This document shows, piece by piece, positions 5,961-13,880 of a DNA stretch of 18,966 bases. This DNA is from Planctomycetia bacterium (lineage in GTDB: Bacteria; Planctomycetota; Planctomycetia; Pirellulales; UBA1268), in the NCBI GenBank assembly GCA_009926295.1, contig RFPF01000028.1, forward strand, positions 1-18,966. Reading direction: 5' to 3'. The position numbers and the translations under genes are program-made. How positions within the stretch are numbered: the first letter of the stretch is position 1; every line of letters begins with the position of its first letter. The notes beneath the pieces were generated by a model. The model was not told the origin of the DNA and made no database searches. It saw nothing but the letters and a program-made list of their open reading frames with translations.

Positions 5961-8030
5961 ATGATCATCTCGCTCAACTGGCTCGCCGACTACGTGCAGG
6001 TGACGGCCTCGCCCGACGCGCTCGTGGAGAGGCTGCTTATGGCGGGGCTCAATCACGAGTCGACCGAGACCGTGGGCTCGGATGTGGCGATCGACCTCGA
6101 GGTGACGAGCAACCGGCCCGACTGCCTCGGCCACATCGGCGTGGCGCGGGAGGCGGCTGTGCTGTTCGCCCGACCGCTCCACGTGCCCGACCCGAGGCCG
6201 CTGGAGGGGAGGGGGGCGGCCTCGGACAGCGTGACCGTCGCCATCGATTCCCCGGAGGTCTGCCCCTGCTACTCCGCGCGGGTGATTCGCGGCGTCCGCG
6301 TGGGCCCGAGCCCGAAATGGCTCGTCGATCGGCTGGCGACCGTGGGCGTCGAGAGCGTCAACAACGTGGTGGACGTCACCAACTACGTGATGCTGGAGTG
6401 CGGCCAGCCGCTGCACGCCTTCGACCTTGCGCGGATCCGCGGCGGGCGGATCGTCGTACGGCGTGCCGCCGATGGCGAGGACTTCACGGCCATCAACCAC
6501 AAGCGCTACGCTCTCACCTCGCAGATGTGCGTGATCGCCGATGCCGAGCGGCCGGTGGCGCTCGCCGGGGTGATGGGCGGGGCCGACAGCGAAATTTCGG
6601 CCGACACCGTCGACGTGGTGCTGGAGTCTGCCCAGTTCGCCCCGCTCGCGGTGCGGGCCGCGGCTCGGGGGCTGGCGCTCGCCAGCCCTTCGTCCTACCG
6701 TTTCGAGCGGGTGCCCGACCCGGCCGCCGTGGAGTGGGCGAGCCGTCGGGCGGCGGCCCTGATCCTCGACACGGCCGGTGGCACCCTCGAAAAGGGCGTC
6801 GTGCATGCCGGGGTGCTCGAGGGAACGCCGGCTGTGATCCGGCTCCGTCCCGGCAGGGTCGCGGACGTGCTGGGCGTCGAGATTCCGCCCGTTCGGCAGC
6901 ACGCGATTCTCACGGGCCTCGGATTCGTCGCGACGCACCCGCCCGGTGCGGCCACCGGCGAGCCCGACGCGTGGCGGGCGCCCTCCTGGAGGCGGGATGT
7001 GTCTCGCGAGATCGACCTCGTCGAGGAGATCGCCCGCATCGAGGGCTACGATCGCGTGCCCGAGGACCGGCCGATCGAGGCTCGGCCCGTCGAGTCGTCG
7101 CCGCGTGAGGTGACGGTCCGCGCGGCTTCGGAAGTGCTCGTCGGGGCCGGATTCTGCGAGGCGATGACCCGCAGCGTGGTCAGCGAGAAACTGGAAAAGG
7201 CAGCTTCGCCGTGGGGCGGCCCGGCGCCGCTGCGGGTGCAGCCGGCGCTCGTGCGCGGAGCCGATCGGCTGCGGCGCACGCTCCTGCCCAGCCTCCTCGA
7301 GGCGCGCGCCGGCAACACGGCCGCGGGCGCGCCGCATGGCGAATTGTTCGAGGTGGCACGGGCCTACGTCGGTCGGGATGCGGCTCCCGCCGAGGGCGAG
7401 TCGCCGGTGGCGGAGCCGCTGCTGGCCGCCTTCGTCACCGGCGACGGGTTCTTCGCGGCCAAGGGACTCGTCGAGGCGGTGCTCACGCGGCTTGCGGTGG
7501 CCGCGGCCGGCGGCAGGCTCGTGTGCCGTCCGATCGAAATCGACCTGTTCGCCCGCGGCAGGGCCGCGGAGATCACACTCGTCCGCGGCCCCGGCCCCGC
7601 CGAGCGGATCGCCGTGGTCGGGGAATTTCCCCAGCCGGCGATGGAGGCCGTCGGGCTGAAGGGCACCGTGGCCGGCGCCGAGGTCCGGCTCGACCTCCTC
7701 GAGTTCGCGGCGGGCTTCGAGCGCACTCTGCGAAGGCCGAGCGAGTATCCGGCGGTCGAGCGAGACGTGAATCTCGTCGTCGCGGCGGACGTGCCGTGGG
7801 CGGCGATCGCCGCGGCGATCCATGCGGCCGCGGGTCCGCTGCTCGAGCAGTGCCGGATCGCCGAGGTCTGGCAGGACGCCGCGCGGCTCGGGGCCGGCAG
7901 GAAGAGCGTCGTCGTCACGCTGCGTTTGCGCAGCGATACCGGCACGCTCTCGGGCGACGATGCCAACGGTGTCGTCAGGGCGGTGGTCGAGTCGTGCGGG
8001 CGTGCCGTCGGCGCGGCGATGCGGGCGTAG
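5961..8030 (+). CDS. pheT: Phenylalanine-tRNA ligase beta subunit, lacking the N-terminal tRNA-binding (B2) domain
   Basis: This is the beta subunit of the PheST enzyme, which carries editing and structural domains. It has 689 residues, against roughly 790-800 in most bacteria. The B1 start (MIISLNWLADYV, LLMAGLNHE) passes at about residue 48 straight into the B1 closing segment DLEVTSNRPDCLGHIGVARE. The OB-fold EMAP-type domain of about 100 residues usually inserted there is absent. The B3/B4 editing region (about 85-290) contains VESVNNVVDVTNYVMLE and GQPLHAFD. B5 lies near 290-365 and ends in EEIARIEGYDRVPE. The C-terminal FDX-ACB tRNA-anticodon-binding domain is present from about 590 (SEYPAVERDVNLVV). 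ATG at 5961 follows the pheS stop by three bases, with GGAGCAG upstream in the pheS end. The reading frame is clean, so the shortness is not a frameshift. Confidence 0.95.
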   Translation: MIISLNWLADYVQVTASPDALVERLLMAGLNHESTETVGSDVAIDLEVTSNRPDCLGHIGVAREAAVLFARPLHVPDPRPLEGRGAASDSVTVAIDSPEVCPCYSARVIRGVRVGPSPKWLVDRLATVGVESVNNVVDVTNYVMLECGQPLHAFDLARIRGGRIVVRRAADGEDFTAINHKRYALTSQMCVIADAERPVALAGVMGGADSEISADTVDVVLESAQFAPLAVRAAARGLALASPSSYRFERVPDPAAVEWASRRAAALILDTAGGTLEKGVVHAGVLEGTPAVIRLRPGRVADVLGVEIPPVRQHAILTGLGFVATHPPGAATGEPDAWRAPSWRRDVSREIDLVEEIARIEGYDRVPEDRPIEARPVESSPREVTVRAASEVLVGAGFCEAMTRSVVSEKLEKAASPWGGPAPLRVQPALVRGADRLRRTLLPSLLEARAGNTAAGAPHGELFEVARAYVGRDAAPAEGESPVAEPLLAAFVTGDGFFAAKGLVEAVLTRLAVAAAGGRLVCRPIEIDLFARGRAAEITLVRGPGPAERIAVVGEFPQPAMEAVGLKGTVAGAEVRLDLLEFAAGFERTLRRPSEYPAVERDVNLVVAADVPWAAIAAAIHAAAGPLLEQCRIAEVWQDAARLGAGRKSVVVTLRLRSDTGTLSGDDANGVVRAVVESCGRAVGAAMRA

Positions 8031-8052
8031 GCACTTCCCGCCTCCGGCCTAC
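8027..8052. terminator. Inverted repeat between convergent pheT and DUF11 gene
   Basis: GTAGGC (8027-8032) and GCCTAC (8047-8052) flank a 14-base loop. Each arm contains the TAG stop of one of the two converging genes. The stem is only six base pairs and has no U-run, so its value as a bidirectional terminator is uncertain. Confidence 0.3.
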
Positions 8053-10370
8053 TTGTCGGCGTAGACGCGGGTGATCTCTTCCTTCGTGATCGGCGCGGGA
8101 TGGTCGTCGGTCGTCAGCTGGACCTGCACGCGTTGATCGCCGGGGCGGTTGCCGCGCACGCGGATCCGGAACACGGCCTCCTCGGTCGGTGCCAGCCGCG
8201 CCAGCGGCTCGAACGACACGGTGAGGTTGTCGATGCGGTGTCCGGCGGGGCCGCGGGCCTCGATCGGCTCCAGCTCGCCGAGGATGGTCGCCGCGACCCG
8301 AACGCCGCTGGCCGCCTTCGTGCCCTGGTTGCCGACGCGGATCACGTATTCGGTGACGCCCGCGACCTCGATCGGATCCTCGCTGTCGGTGACGTCGAAG
8401 GTGACGGCCGCGAGGCCCTCGACCTCGATCGTGTTTGAGATCTGATCGGAGAGGCCGTCTGCCGAGCGGGCGGCGGCCACGATTTTCTGCGGGCCGAGGT
8501 CGACCGGCATCACGACGAGTTCGACGACGCCACGGTCGGCCGCTGGAAGCTCCTCGAGATTCCAGAGCACGCGGTGGGTGCGCTCGTCGTAATAGCCGGC
8601 GTTGTTGGCCCGCACGAACTTCAAACCCGGGGGCAGTTGGGCCGCCAGCTCCACGGATTTCGCCGACGCGGTGCCCGCGTTGGCCATCGAGATCCTGCAC
8701 ACCGCCGGCCGCTGCAGGTAGCGCCGGGCGGGCATGTCGGCCGCGAGTTCGAGCGCGGGGGCCGTGACCTCCACCTGCACGCTCCGCTCGGATTCGATCT
8801 GGCCGTCGGCCCGGGCGACGAGCCGCACGGAGTGCATGCCGGGCCCCTTGGAGCCGAGCGACAACTCGATGGTGCGAGATCCGCCGGGCTGCAGCTGGCC
8901 GACGTCGAACTCCAGTTCCTTTCCTGCGCGATGCGTGAGCGGATCGGGCAGCGCGCCCTCGAGCACGACACCCGTCGCCACGCCCGAACCGGGGTTGGAG
9001 ATCGTGATCGGCAGTTTGATGTCGCGGCCGATGAGCACCGGCTTCGGGTCGACCACGTCGATGCGGAGATCGGGTTTGGTGGCCCTGGAACGGATCGAGG
9101 CCTCCGCCCGGAAGGTGACGCTCGCCACGCTCCCTATGTCGCCCTCGAGCCTCGGCATCACCTCCATCGCGACCCGGGCCTGGCCTCCGGGTGGAAGCGA
9201 GCCGAGCATCCACGCGAGATCTCCGCCGGATGCGTCGGCGGCTGGGTTTCCGGGGCTCGCCGGGGGAGTGGTCGTCACCAGGGCCGTGCCGTAGGGGACG
9301 CTGTCGCGGAGCACCACATCGTTGGCCGTCGCGGACCCGACGTTGCGCACGAGGATCTCGTACCGAGCCGACTTGCCCACCTGCACCTCGCGGGGGCCCC
9401 GCTTCTCCACGGTGACCTGCGGCGACTGAACGCCCTCGAGCTGCGCTGGGCCGGGACGTCCCTGACCAGCCGCGGGGCCGGGGTTGCCAGGCGTTGGGAA
9501 TGGCGGCTGGACGGGCCGCGCCGGGGGAGGTCCGAGCGGTGGCGCCGTCGCGAACGGCACGGCCGCGGCGAGGGTGGCATTGGGCGTGCGGAGCGGATTG
9601 GTACCCGCGTTCGCGGCGACGTCGCCCCGTTGCGGGATCGGAGCGGTGGGGACGTGCACTTGATCGGATGTCGGAAACGCCGCCGGGGGGGTGAAGCGGG
9701 AAGCCGATGGCGGGGCCGGGTCGGCCGGAATGGCAGGCTCGCCGGGTGCGGGGTCCGCAGCGTTCGGCGCGGGGCGCAGAGACTCCCCGGGCCCGGAAAC
9801 TGAATCGCCCGCCGACGTCTCGGGATCGAGATCGGTGGACGTCGACGTGGCGGGCTCGTCGTCCGGCGAGCTGGCTCGCGGCTCAGGGTCGGGGGCGGGC
9901 CCGCTTTCCAACGGTGGATCAGGGGGCGGTACGTCGCCGCCGGTCTGCGGTGGCGACCGAAGGTCGGTCGGCTCGGCCACCGCCAGCGGTTCGCCGGCGG
10001 GCGGCTCCACGGAGAATCGGGAAACGGCCCTGTCGGCTCCAGCCGTCGGAATCACGTTCGAGGGGGCTTCGAGCGATGTCGGCTGCACGCCGTAACGGTC
10101 GGGCGCTGGCTCGGCCGCGGGACCGGGCGAGCCGGCGGGGGCGAACCTGTCGGGCTCGGACGACTGTGCCACCTCGAGCGCCGGACCCCCCACCGTGGTC
10201 ACCGGGAGCGTGAGCACGCCGCCGTCGCCCTCGGAAGATGACCGCCCCACTCCCAGCGCCCACACCGCGGCGAAGCCCACCAGACCGCTCGCCGCGGCTC
10301 CGATCAGGAGCACGGCTGTGGATTGCTTCCGGGGAACAACGAGTTCCTGACGCGAGGGTCTGACAGACAT
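8049..10370 (-). CDS. Membrane-anchored protein with four DUF11/CARDB-like beta-sandwich domains
   Basis: This 773-residue protein is probably exported and anchored by one helix. A short basic N-terminus (RPSRQELVVPRKQ) is followed by a hydrophobic segment at about 18-42 (AVLLIGAAASGLVGFAAVWA). A disordered linker rich in Pro, Ala, Ser, Asp and Glu runs from about 45 to 315. Four repeats of roughly 105-115 residues begin near 318, 432, 535 and 652. Each has the DUF11 signature of a strand pair ending in V-x-N-x-G-(S/T)-A: VRNVGSATANDVVLRD, ISNPGSGVATGVVLEG, MANAGTASAKSVEL, VGNQGTKAASGVRV. Such domains are common in planctomycete surface proteins and may act as spacers or adhesion modules. ATG at 10370 has AGGGG nine bases upstream. 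It follows ftr by 92 bases on the same strand and may share its transcript. The exact role is unknown. Confidence 0.88.
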   Translation of the reverse strand: MSVRPSRQELVVPRKQSTAVLLIGAAASGLVGFAAVWALGVGRSSSEGDGGVLTLPVTTVGGPALEVAQSSEPDRFAPAGSPGPAAEPAPDRYGVQPTSLEAPSNVIPTAGADRAVSRFSVEPPAGEPLAVAEPTDLRSPPQTGGDVPPPDPPLESGPAPDPEPRASSPDDEPATSTSTDLDPETSAGDSVSGPGESLRPAPNAADPAPGEPAIPADPAPPSASRFTPPAAFPTSDQVHVPTAPIPQRGDVAANAGTNPLRTPNATLAAAVPFATAPPLGPPPARPVQPPFPTPGNPGPAAGQGRPGPAQLEGVQSPQVTVEKRGPREVQVGKSARYEILVRNVGSATANDVVLRDSVPYGTALVTTTPPASPGNPAADASGGDLAWMLGSLPPGGQARVAMEVMPRLEGDIGSVASVTFRAEASIRSRATKPDLRIDVVDPKPVLIGRDIKLPITISNPGSGVATGVVLEGALPDPLTHRAGKELEFDVGQLQPGGSRTIELSLGSKGPGMHSVRLVARADGQIESERSVQVEVTAPALELAADMPARRYLQRPAVCRISMANAGTASAKSVELAAQLPPGLKFVRANNAGYYDERTHRVLWNLEELPAADRGVVELVVMPVDLGPQKIVAAARSADGLSDQISNTIEVEGLAAVTFDVTDSEDPIEVAGVTEYVIRVGNQGTKAASGVRVAATILGELEPIEARGPAGHRIDNLTVSFEPLARLAPTEEAVFRIRVRGNRPGDQRVQVQLTTDDHPAPITKEEITRVYADK

Positions 10371-10462
10371 GGGCGTGAACCCCTGCGGGTGGCGATGCGG
10401 CGGCGTTCGCGGGAGGGAATATCACACCGCCCCGCCACCGCGAAGCCCAAGTCGCCGGGGAC

Positions 10463-11443
10463 TCAGGCGGGTTCGAGAAGCTGGCGAAGATGGAAGTGGA
10501 ACTTGCCGAGGCGGCCGCCGTAGTTCCCGGCCGAAATCGCCAGAAGCCCCGGCCCGGCCGCGGCCCGGATGCCGGCCGTCATCGCCGCGCCTACCGACTG
10601 TTCATCGCAGCCGTCGATCACGATCTCGAGCGCGCACGTCGCACCGGCGACGAGCGCCGTTTCCACGCGGCCGACGAGGGAGGGACAGAAGGCGTCGTTG
10701 ATCGAAGCCTTCAGTCGCTCGTATCGCGATCCCACCTTGCTGCCGGAACGCACCACGCCACCGGGAAAGGGCGTGATCGTTCCGGGCATGGTGGCGATGG
10801 CGTCGACCGCCCGGCGTGCCGCGGTGAGCGTGGCGTCGGGGGTCGTGCCCTGGAGGATGAAGTTGCCGCCACCCACGCCCTTGTCGATGCCGATCGTTTC
10901 CTCGACGAGGAATTCGCCATCCATCACCGGCACCCGCCAATAGCGGCGTCCGTCCACCACCTTCGATTTCTCGAAGCCATCGCCGAAAAACCGAATGTGG
11001 CCGCCGAGGGGGCTGCGGTCGTCGGCCGCGGGCAACCCGTCGAAGACGCCGACCGTCGGGCAGGTCAGGAGGCACTGCGCCGTGCGGTTGGCCAGTGCCT
11101 TGCCCAGCCCCTCCGCAGTGAACGCGAAGGCGAGGATCGCCGCACCGACGCGGCCATCCGGCGTTTCGCCCTCGTCCAGCCGCCGCTCCACGCCGATCTC
11201 CGCGTCACATCCGATAACGCTCGTGCCGTAGCCGCAGGCAGCCCGCAGGGCCGCCTCGAGCCAATGCTCGTCGTGCGCGGTCACCACGAGCCGGGCGTAT
11301 CGCAGCCGGAACGCCTCGGCGAACGTGTCGATGATCTGTGTGTCGCCGGTGTGGCCTGTGGGCACGATGGAAAAGCCTGCGGGTGAGGAAGGCCGTGCGG
11401 TGTCGCGGCAGCGCCGGGTTTCCACGCGGGCGGCGGATTTCAT
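10463..11443 (-). CDS. ftr: Formylmethanofuran-tetrahydromethanopterin N-formyltransferase
   Basis: In methanogens, methylotrophs and many planctomycetes this enzyme transfers a formyl group between tetrahydromethanopterin and methanofuran (named FhcD in the bacterial Fhc complex). Family signatures visible: DTFAEAF at the start of the domain, GYGTSVIGCDAEIGVER, ETPDGRVGAAI, TCPTVGVFDGLP, VPVMDGEFLVEE, GVGGGNFILQG, GTITPFPGGVVRSGSK, and the end motif ISAGNYGGRLGKFHFHL. From ATG at 11443 the product is 326 residues. Starting at GTG 11365 it would be 300 residues, closer to the usual 297-305, but that GTG has a poor ribosome binding site, so the start is unsure. No other methanofuran or methanopterin gene lies in the window. 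The identity is clear; the substrate pathway in this organism is inferred from the family. Confidence 0.95.
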   Translation of the reverse strand: MKSAARVETRRCRDTARPSSPAGFSIVPTGHTGDTQIIDTFAEAFRLRYARLVVTAHDEHWLEAALRAACGYGTSVIGCDAEIGVERRLDEGETPDGRVGAAILAFAFTAEGLGKALANRTAQCLLTCPTVGVFDGLPAADDRSPLGGHIRFFGDGFEKSKVVDGRRYWRVPVMDGEFLVEETIGIDKGVGGGNFILQGTTPDATLTAARRAVDAIATMPGTITPFPGGVVRSGSKVGSRYERLKASINDAFCPSLVGRVETALVAGATCALEIVIDGCDEQSVGAAMTAGIRAAAGPGLLAISAGNYGGRLGKFHFHLRQLLEPA

Positions 11444-11469
11444 GTTCCGCCGCGACACGGATTTCGCAT

Positions 11470-11499
11470 ACTCTATGGTTCTACGCTCCCGTTCACCAA
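11470..11499 (-). promoter_or_regulatory. Possible promoter of ftr
   Basis: On the minus strand TTGGTG (11494-11499) and TAGAGT (11470-11475) are separated by 18 bases. The predicted start near 11463 lies about 20 bases before ATG 11443, which mildly favours that start over GTG 11365. Half of the -35 and four of six -10 bases match consensus. Confidence 0.35.
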
Positions 11500-11521
11500 G
11501 CACCCTGCGAGGATTTCCCCG

Positions 11522-13858
11522 ATGTCCGCGTTGCCCCGTTTCATGGCGATCCTCCTCGCCGTCGGCCTCGTGCCCGCGGCGTGCCTCGGTCGTGCGGCCG
11601 CCGCCGACGAGTCGGTCGACGGCGTCGCCGTCATCCCGCAGGACGCCGCGTTCGTTTCCGCGACCCTGCGGGCTCGGGAGCAGTGGGAACGGTTCGTGAA
11701 GAGCAATGCCTTCGCCACGCTCAAGAAGCTGCCGGCCGTGCAGCGGGCACTGGACCAGCTGGAGGAGCAGAAGTTTCAGCCGGGCAGCCCGCTTTCGATG
11801 CTGGCCACGTTCATGGAGCTCCCGGAAAACCAGCAGGCCCTGGAACTGCTCGAAGACATGGTCTCGACCGACACGTTCCTCTACGGAGAGCCGTCGTGCG
11901 TGCAGTTCGTCGAATTGTTCCAGAAGATCCAGCGGGCGCAACAGGCGGCGAACATCCTCGGGATGGTGCGGGACAGCGACGACTTCGACTTCGACCTCGA
12001 TCTGGAAATGCTCAACAACGCCGACCCGGACGACGGCGCCGGTGCGAACGGCGGACGGCCAGTCCGCCCCCGCCACACGGTCGCCGTCAACATGATGGCC
12101 CGTGTGCCATCGGACGAGCTCGCGGCGAGGCTCGTGCTGCAGACGCTCGCCGACAACGTCGACCTGATCGTGGTTCCGGATCTCGTCTGGGGCTTCAAGA
12201 CCACGAAGCAGCCCGCGGCCGAGAGCCAGCTCAAGCGAATCGAAGTGCTCGTCAAGTTGATCACGCAGGCGAACCCCGACTTGGCAAAGTCACTCCAGCG
12301 CCGCAAGGTGGCCGGCGGGGAGGTGGTGACGTTCACGATCGACGGCGCGACGATCCCGTGGGATGAGGTGACCCGCGGGATGGCGGAGGGCATGGATGGC
12401 GAGGCCCTCGACAAGGTGCTCGAGCGGGTGCGGTCGCTCGACATCGTCTTCAGCCTGGGAATCATCGGCGATCGGGTCGTGTTCTCGATCGGTGACTCAG
12501 CCGACCACCTCGAGAAACTTGCCGCCCGCGGCGGACGGCAGGGGCTGGCCGCCACGAAGCCCCTCGCTCCGCTCGTCGCCGACAAGGGCCGGCGGGTGAC
12601 TGCCTTCTCGTACATCAGCGAGCCGCTCGCGCGGGCTCTCGCGCCCTCCGCCGCCGACATCGAGCAGCTCGCGGAACTCGCCGACACGATCGCGGCCGAG
12701 GCCGAGCTTCCCGAGGGCGCGGCCGCCGAGGCGCGAACGTCGCTGGAACAGATCGCCGCCGGCTACCGCAGGCGGCTGCCCGTGCCCGGGCCGTGGATGG
12801 CCTACTCGTTCATTTCCGAGCAGGGCTACGAGGGCTACGCCTGGGATTGGTCGCAAAACCTGCCCTACGACGGGTCGAAGCGGCTCGACGTGCTGGAGCA
12901 CACCGGAGGGGCGCCGCTCGGGGCCGTCGTTTTCAGGGTGAAGAGCGACCCCCAGCAGTTCGAGGACTTCGTCGCATGGGGTGGCATGGCGTGGCGATTT
13001 TTCAGCAAGTATCTCGTCGTCAAGGCTGACGGGGACGCCCGCGAAAAGGTGTCGGTCGTCGAAAAGCAGTTCGGGCCGCTCGTCGAGAGGCTCGTCGGCA
13101 CGGTGCGGACGAAGCTCCTTCCCGCCCTCGCCGACGGCCAGATCGGCTTCGTGCTCGATGCCAAGAGCCGCACCAAGCGGCTCCAGGCGCAACTCCCGCA
13201 GGCGTCCGATCCACTGCCGCTTCTTGAGCCGGCGATCGTGGCCGGCCTCGACGATCCGAAGCTGTTCCGCGAGGGGATGAGCGACCTGTTCGCCCTCAGC
13301 GACGACATCGTCGACGCCCTGCGGGAGATCGACCCCGACCTCGTCGCCGCCGATTACCGCGTGAAGGATCCGGAGAAGTCGAAGGTCGAGGCCGGTGCGA
13401 TCTGGTCGTGGGCGATCGACACCAGCGGCCTCGACGAGCAGGTGCGGCCGACGGTCGGCGTCGGTGACGACGTGGCGGTGTTCTCGCTGGTGCCGAAGCA
13501 GGCTTCCCGGCTGCTGGCCGATGCGAAGCTCGAAACGGGCGCGCAGCTTTCCGGATTCGAGGACCCGCTCGTCGGCGCGGCGACGCTCGACGTCGCCGGA
13601 ATCGTCGACGCGGTGCAGCCCTGGATCGTGTACCTCACCCGGTACGGCTGCATGATGCAGCGGGAGGGGAAGGTCACCAGGGACGCGACGCTCACGAAGG
13701 ACGTGGAGAACGAGCAGGCGAGCGATGCGCTCGCCCAGGTGGGCATCGCCTGCGAGGTCCTCAAGTGCCTGAGGGTCGCCGTCGCCGAGTCGGGCGTGAA
13801 GGGGGATGCGACCGTCATCCATTGGCGCAACGTGATCCGCGACCTGCCGGCGAAATAG
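11522..13858 (+). CDS. Large secreted protein of unknown function
   Basis: I do not recognise a defined family with certainty in this 778-residue protein. It has a classic signal peptide: MSALPR, a hydrophobic core (FMAILLAVGLVPAA) and an AAA-D type cleavage site near residue 27-28. The mature protein is mixed alpha/beta, with no further membrane helix and an acidic stretch DDFDFDLDLE near 160. Its overall pattern (an early VIPQDAAFV segment, repeated sheet-helix units, several Asp-Lys rich stretches) resembles DUF3352-like proteins that planctomycetes carry in many copies, but that is an impression only. ATG at 11522 has GAGGA at 11509-11513, eight bases upstream. It is divergent from ftr across 78 bases and convergent with ribD. 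The stop codon lies inside a palindrome shared with the ribD end. Confidence 0.85.
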   Translation: MSALPRFMAILLAVGLVPAACLGRAAAADESVDGVAVIPQDAAFVSATLRAREQWERFVKSNAFATLKKLPAVQRALDQLEEQKFQPGSPLSMLATFMELPENQQALELLEDMVSTDTFLYGEPSCVQFVELFQKIQRAQQAANILGMVRDSDDFDFDLDLEMLNNADPDDGAGANGGRPVRPRHTVAVNMMARVPSDELAARLVLQTLADNVDLIVVPDLVWGFKTTKQPAAESQLKRIEVLVKLITQANPDLAKSLQRRKVAGGEVVTFTIDGATIPWDEVTRGMAEGMDGEALDKVLERVRSLDIVFSLGIIGDRVVFSIGDSADHLEKLAARGGRQGLAATKPLAPLVADKGRRVTAFSYISEPLARALAPSAADIEQLAELADTIAAEAELPEGAAAEARTSLEQIAAGYRRRLPVPGPWMAYSFISEQGYEGYAWDWSQNLPYDGSKRLDVLEHTGGAPLGAVVFRVKSDPQQFEDFVAWGGMAWRFFSKYLVVKADGDAREKVSVVEKQFGPLVERLVGTVRTKLLPALADGQIGFVLDAKSRTKRLQAQLPQASDPLPLLEPAIVAGLDDPKLFREGMSDLFALSDDIVDALREIDPDLVAADYRVKDPEKSKVEAGAIWSWAIDTSGLDEQVRPTVGVGDDVAVFSLVPKQASRLLADAKLETGAQLSGFEDPLVGAATLDVAGIVDAVQPWIVYLTRYGCMMQREGKVTRDATLTKDVENEQASDALAQVGIACEVLKCLRVAVAESGVKGDATVIHWRNVIRDLPAK

Positions 13859-13880
13859 GACGGGCCCCGGCCCGTCCTAT
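13855..13880. terminator. Perfect palindrome between convergent genes, likely bidirectional terminator
   Basis: ATAGGACGGGCC (13855-13866) and GGCCCGTCCTAT (13869-13880) form a perfect 12-base inverted repeat around CC. It is highly GC-rich in the centre. The left arm contains the TAG stop of the secreted-protein gene (13856-13858) and the right arm the TAG stop of ribD (13877-13879 on the minus strand). There is no long U-run on either side. Confidence 0.65.

Noticed and set aside
4812..7823. A minus-strand reading frame of about 1,000 codons opposite pheS and pheT
   Set aside because: It is antisense to two certain genes, has His/Arg/Gly-rich composition without any motif, and is explained by the GC-rich third codon positions of pheST.
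10419..10450. A promoter for the DUF11 gene (TTGGGC and TGATAT on the minus strand)
   Set aside because: The spacer is 20 bases and the -35 is weak; co-transcription with ftr is as likely.
11444..12076. An upstream extension of the ftr frame into the start of the secreted-protein gene
   Set aside because: The frame is open by chance; the extra residues do not match the Ftr family and would overlap the oppositely oriented gene with the stronger coding signal.
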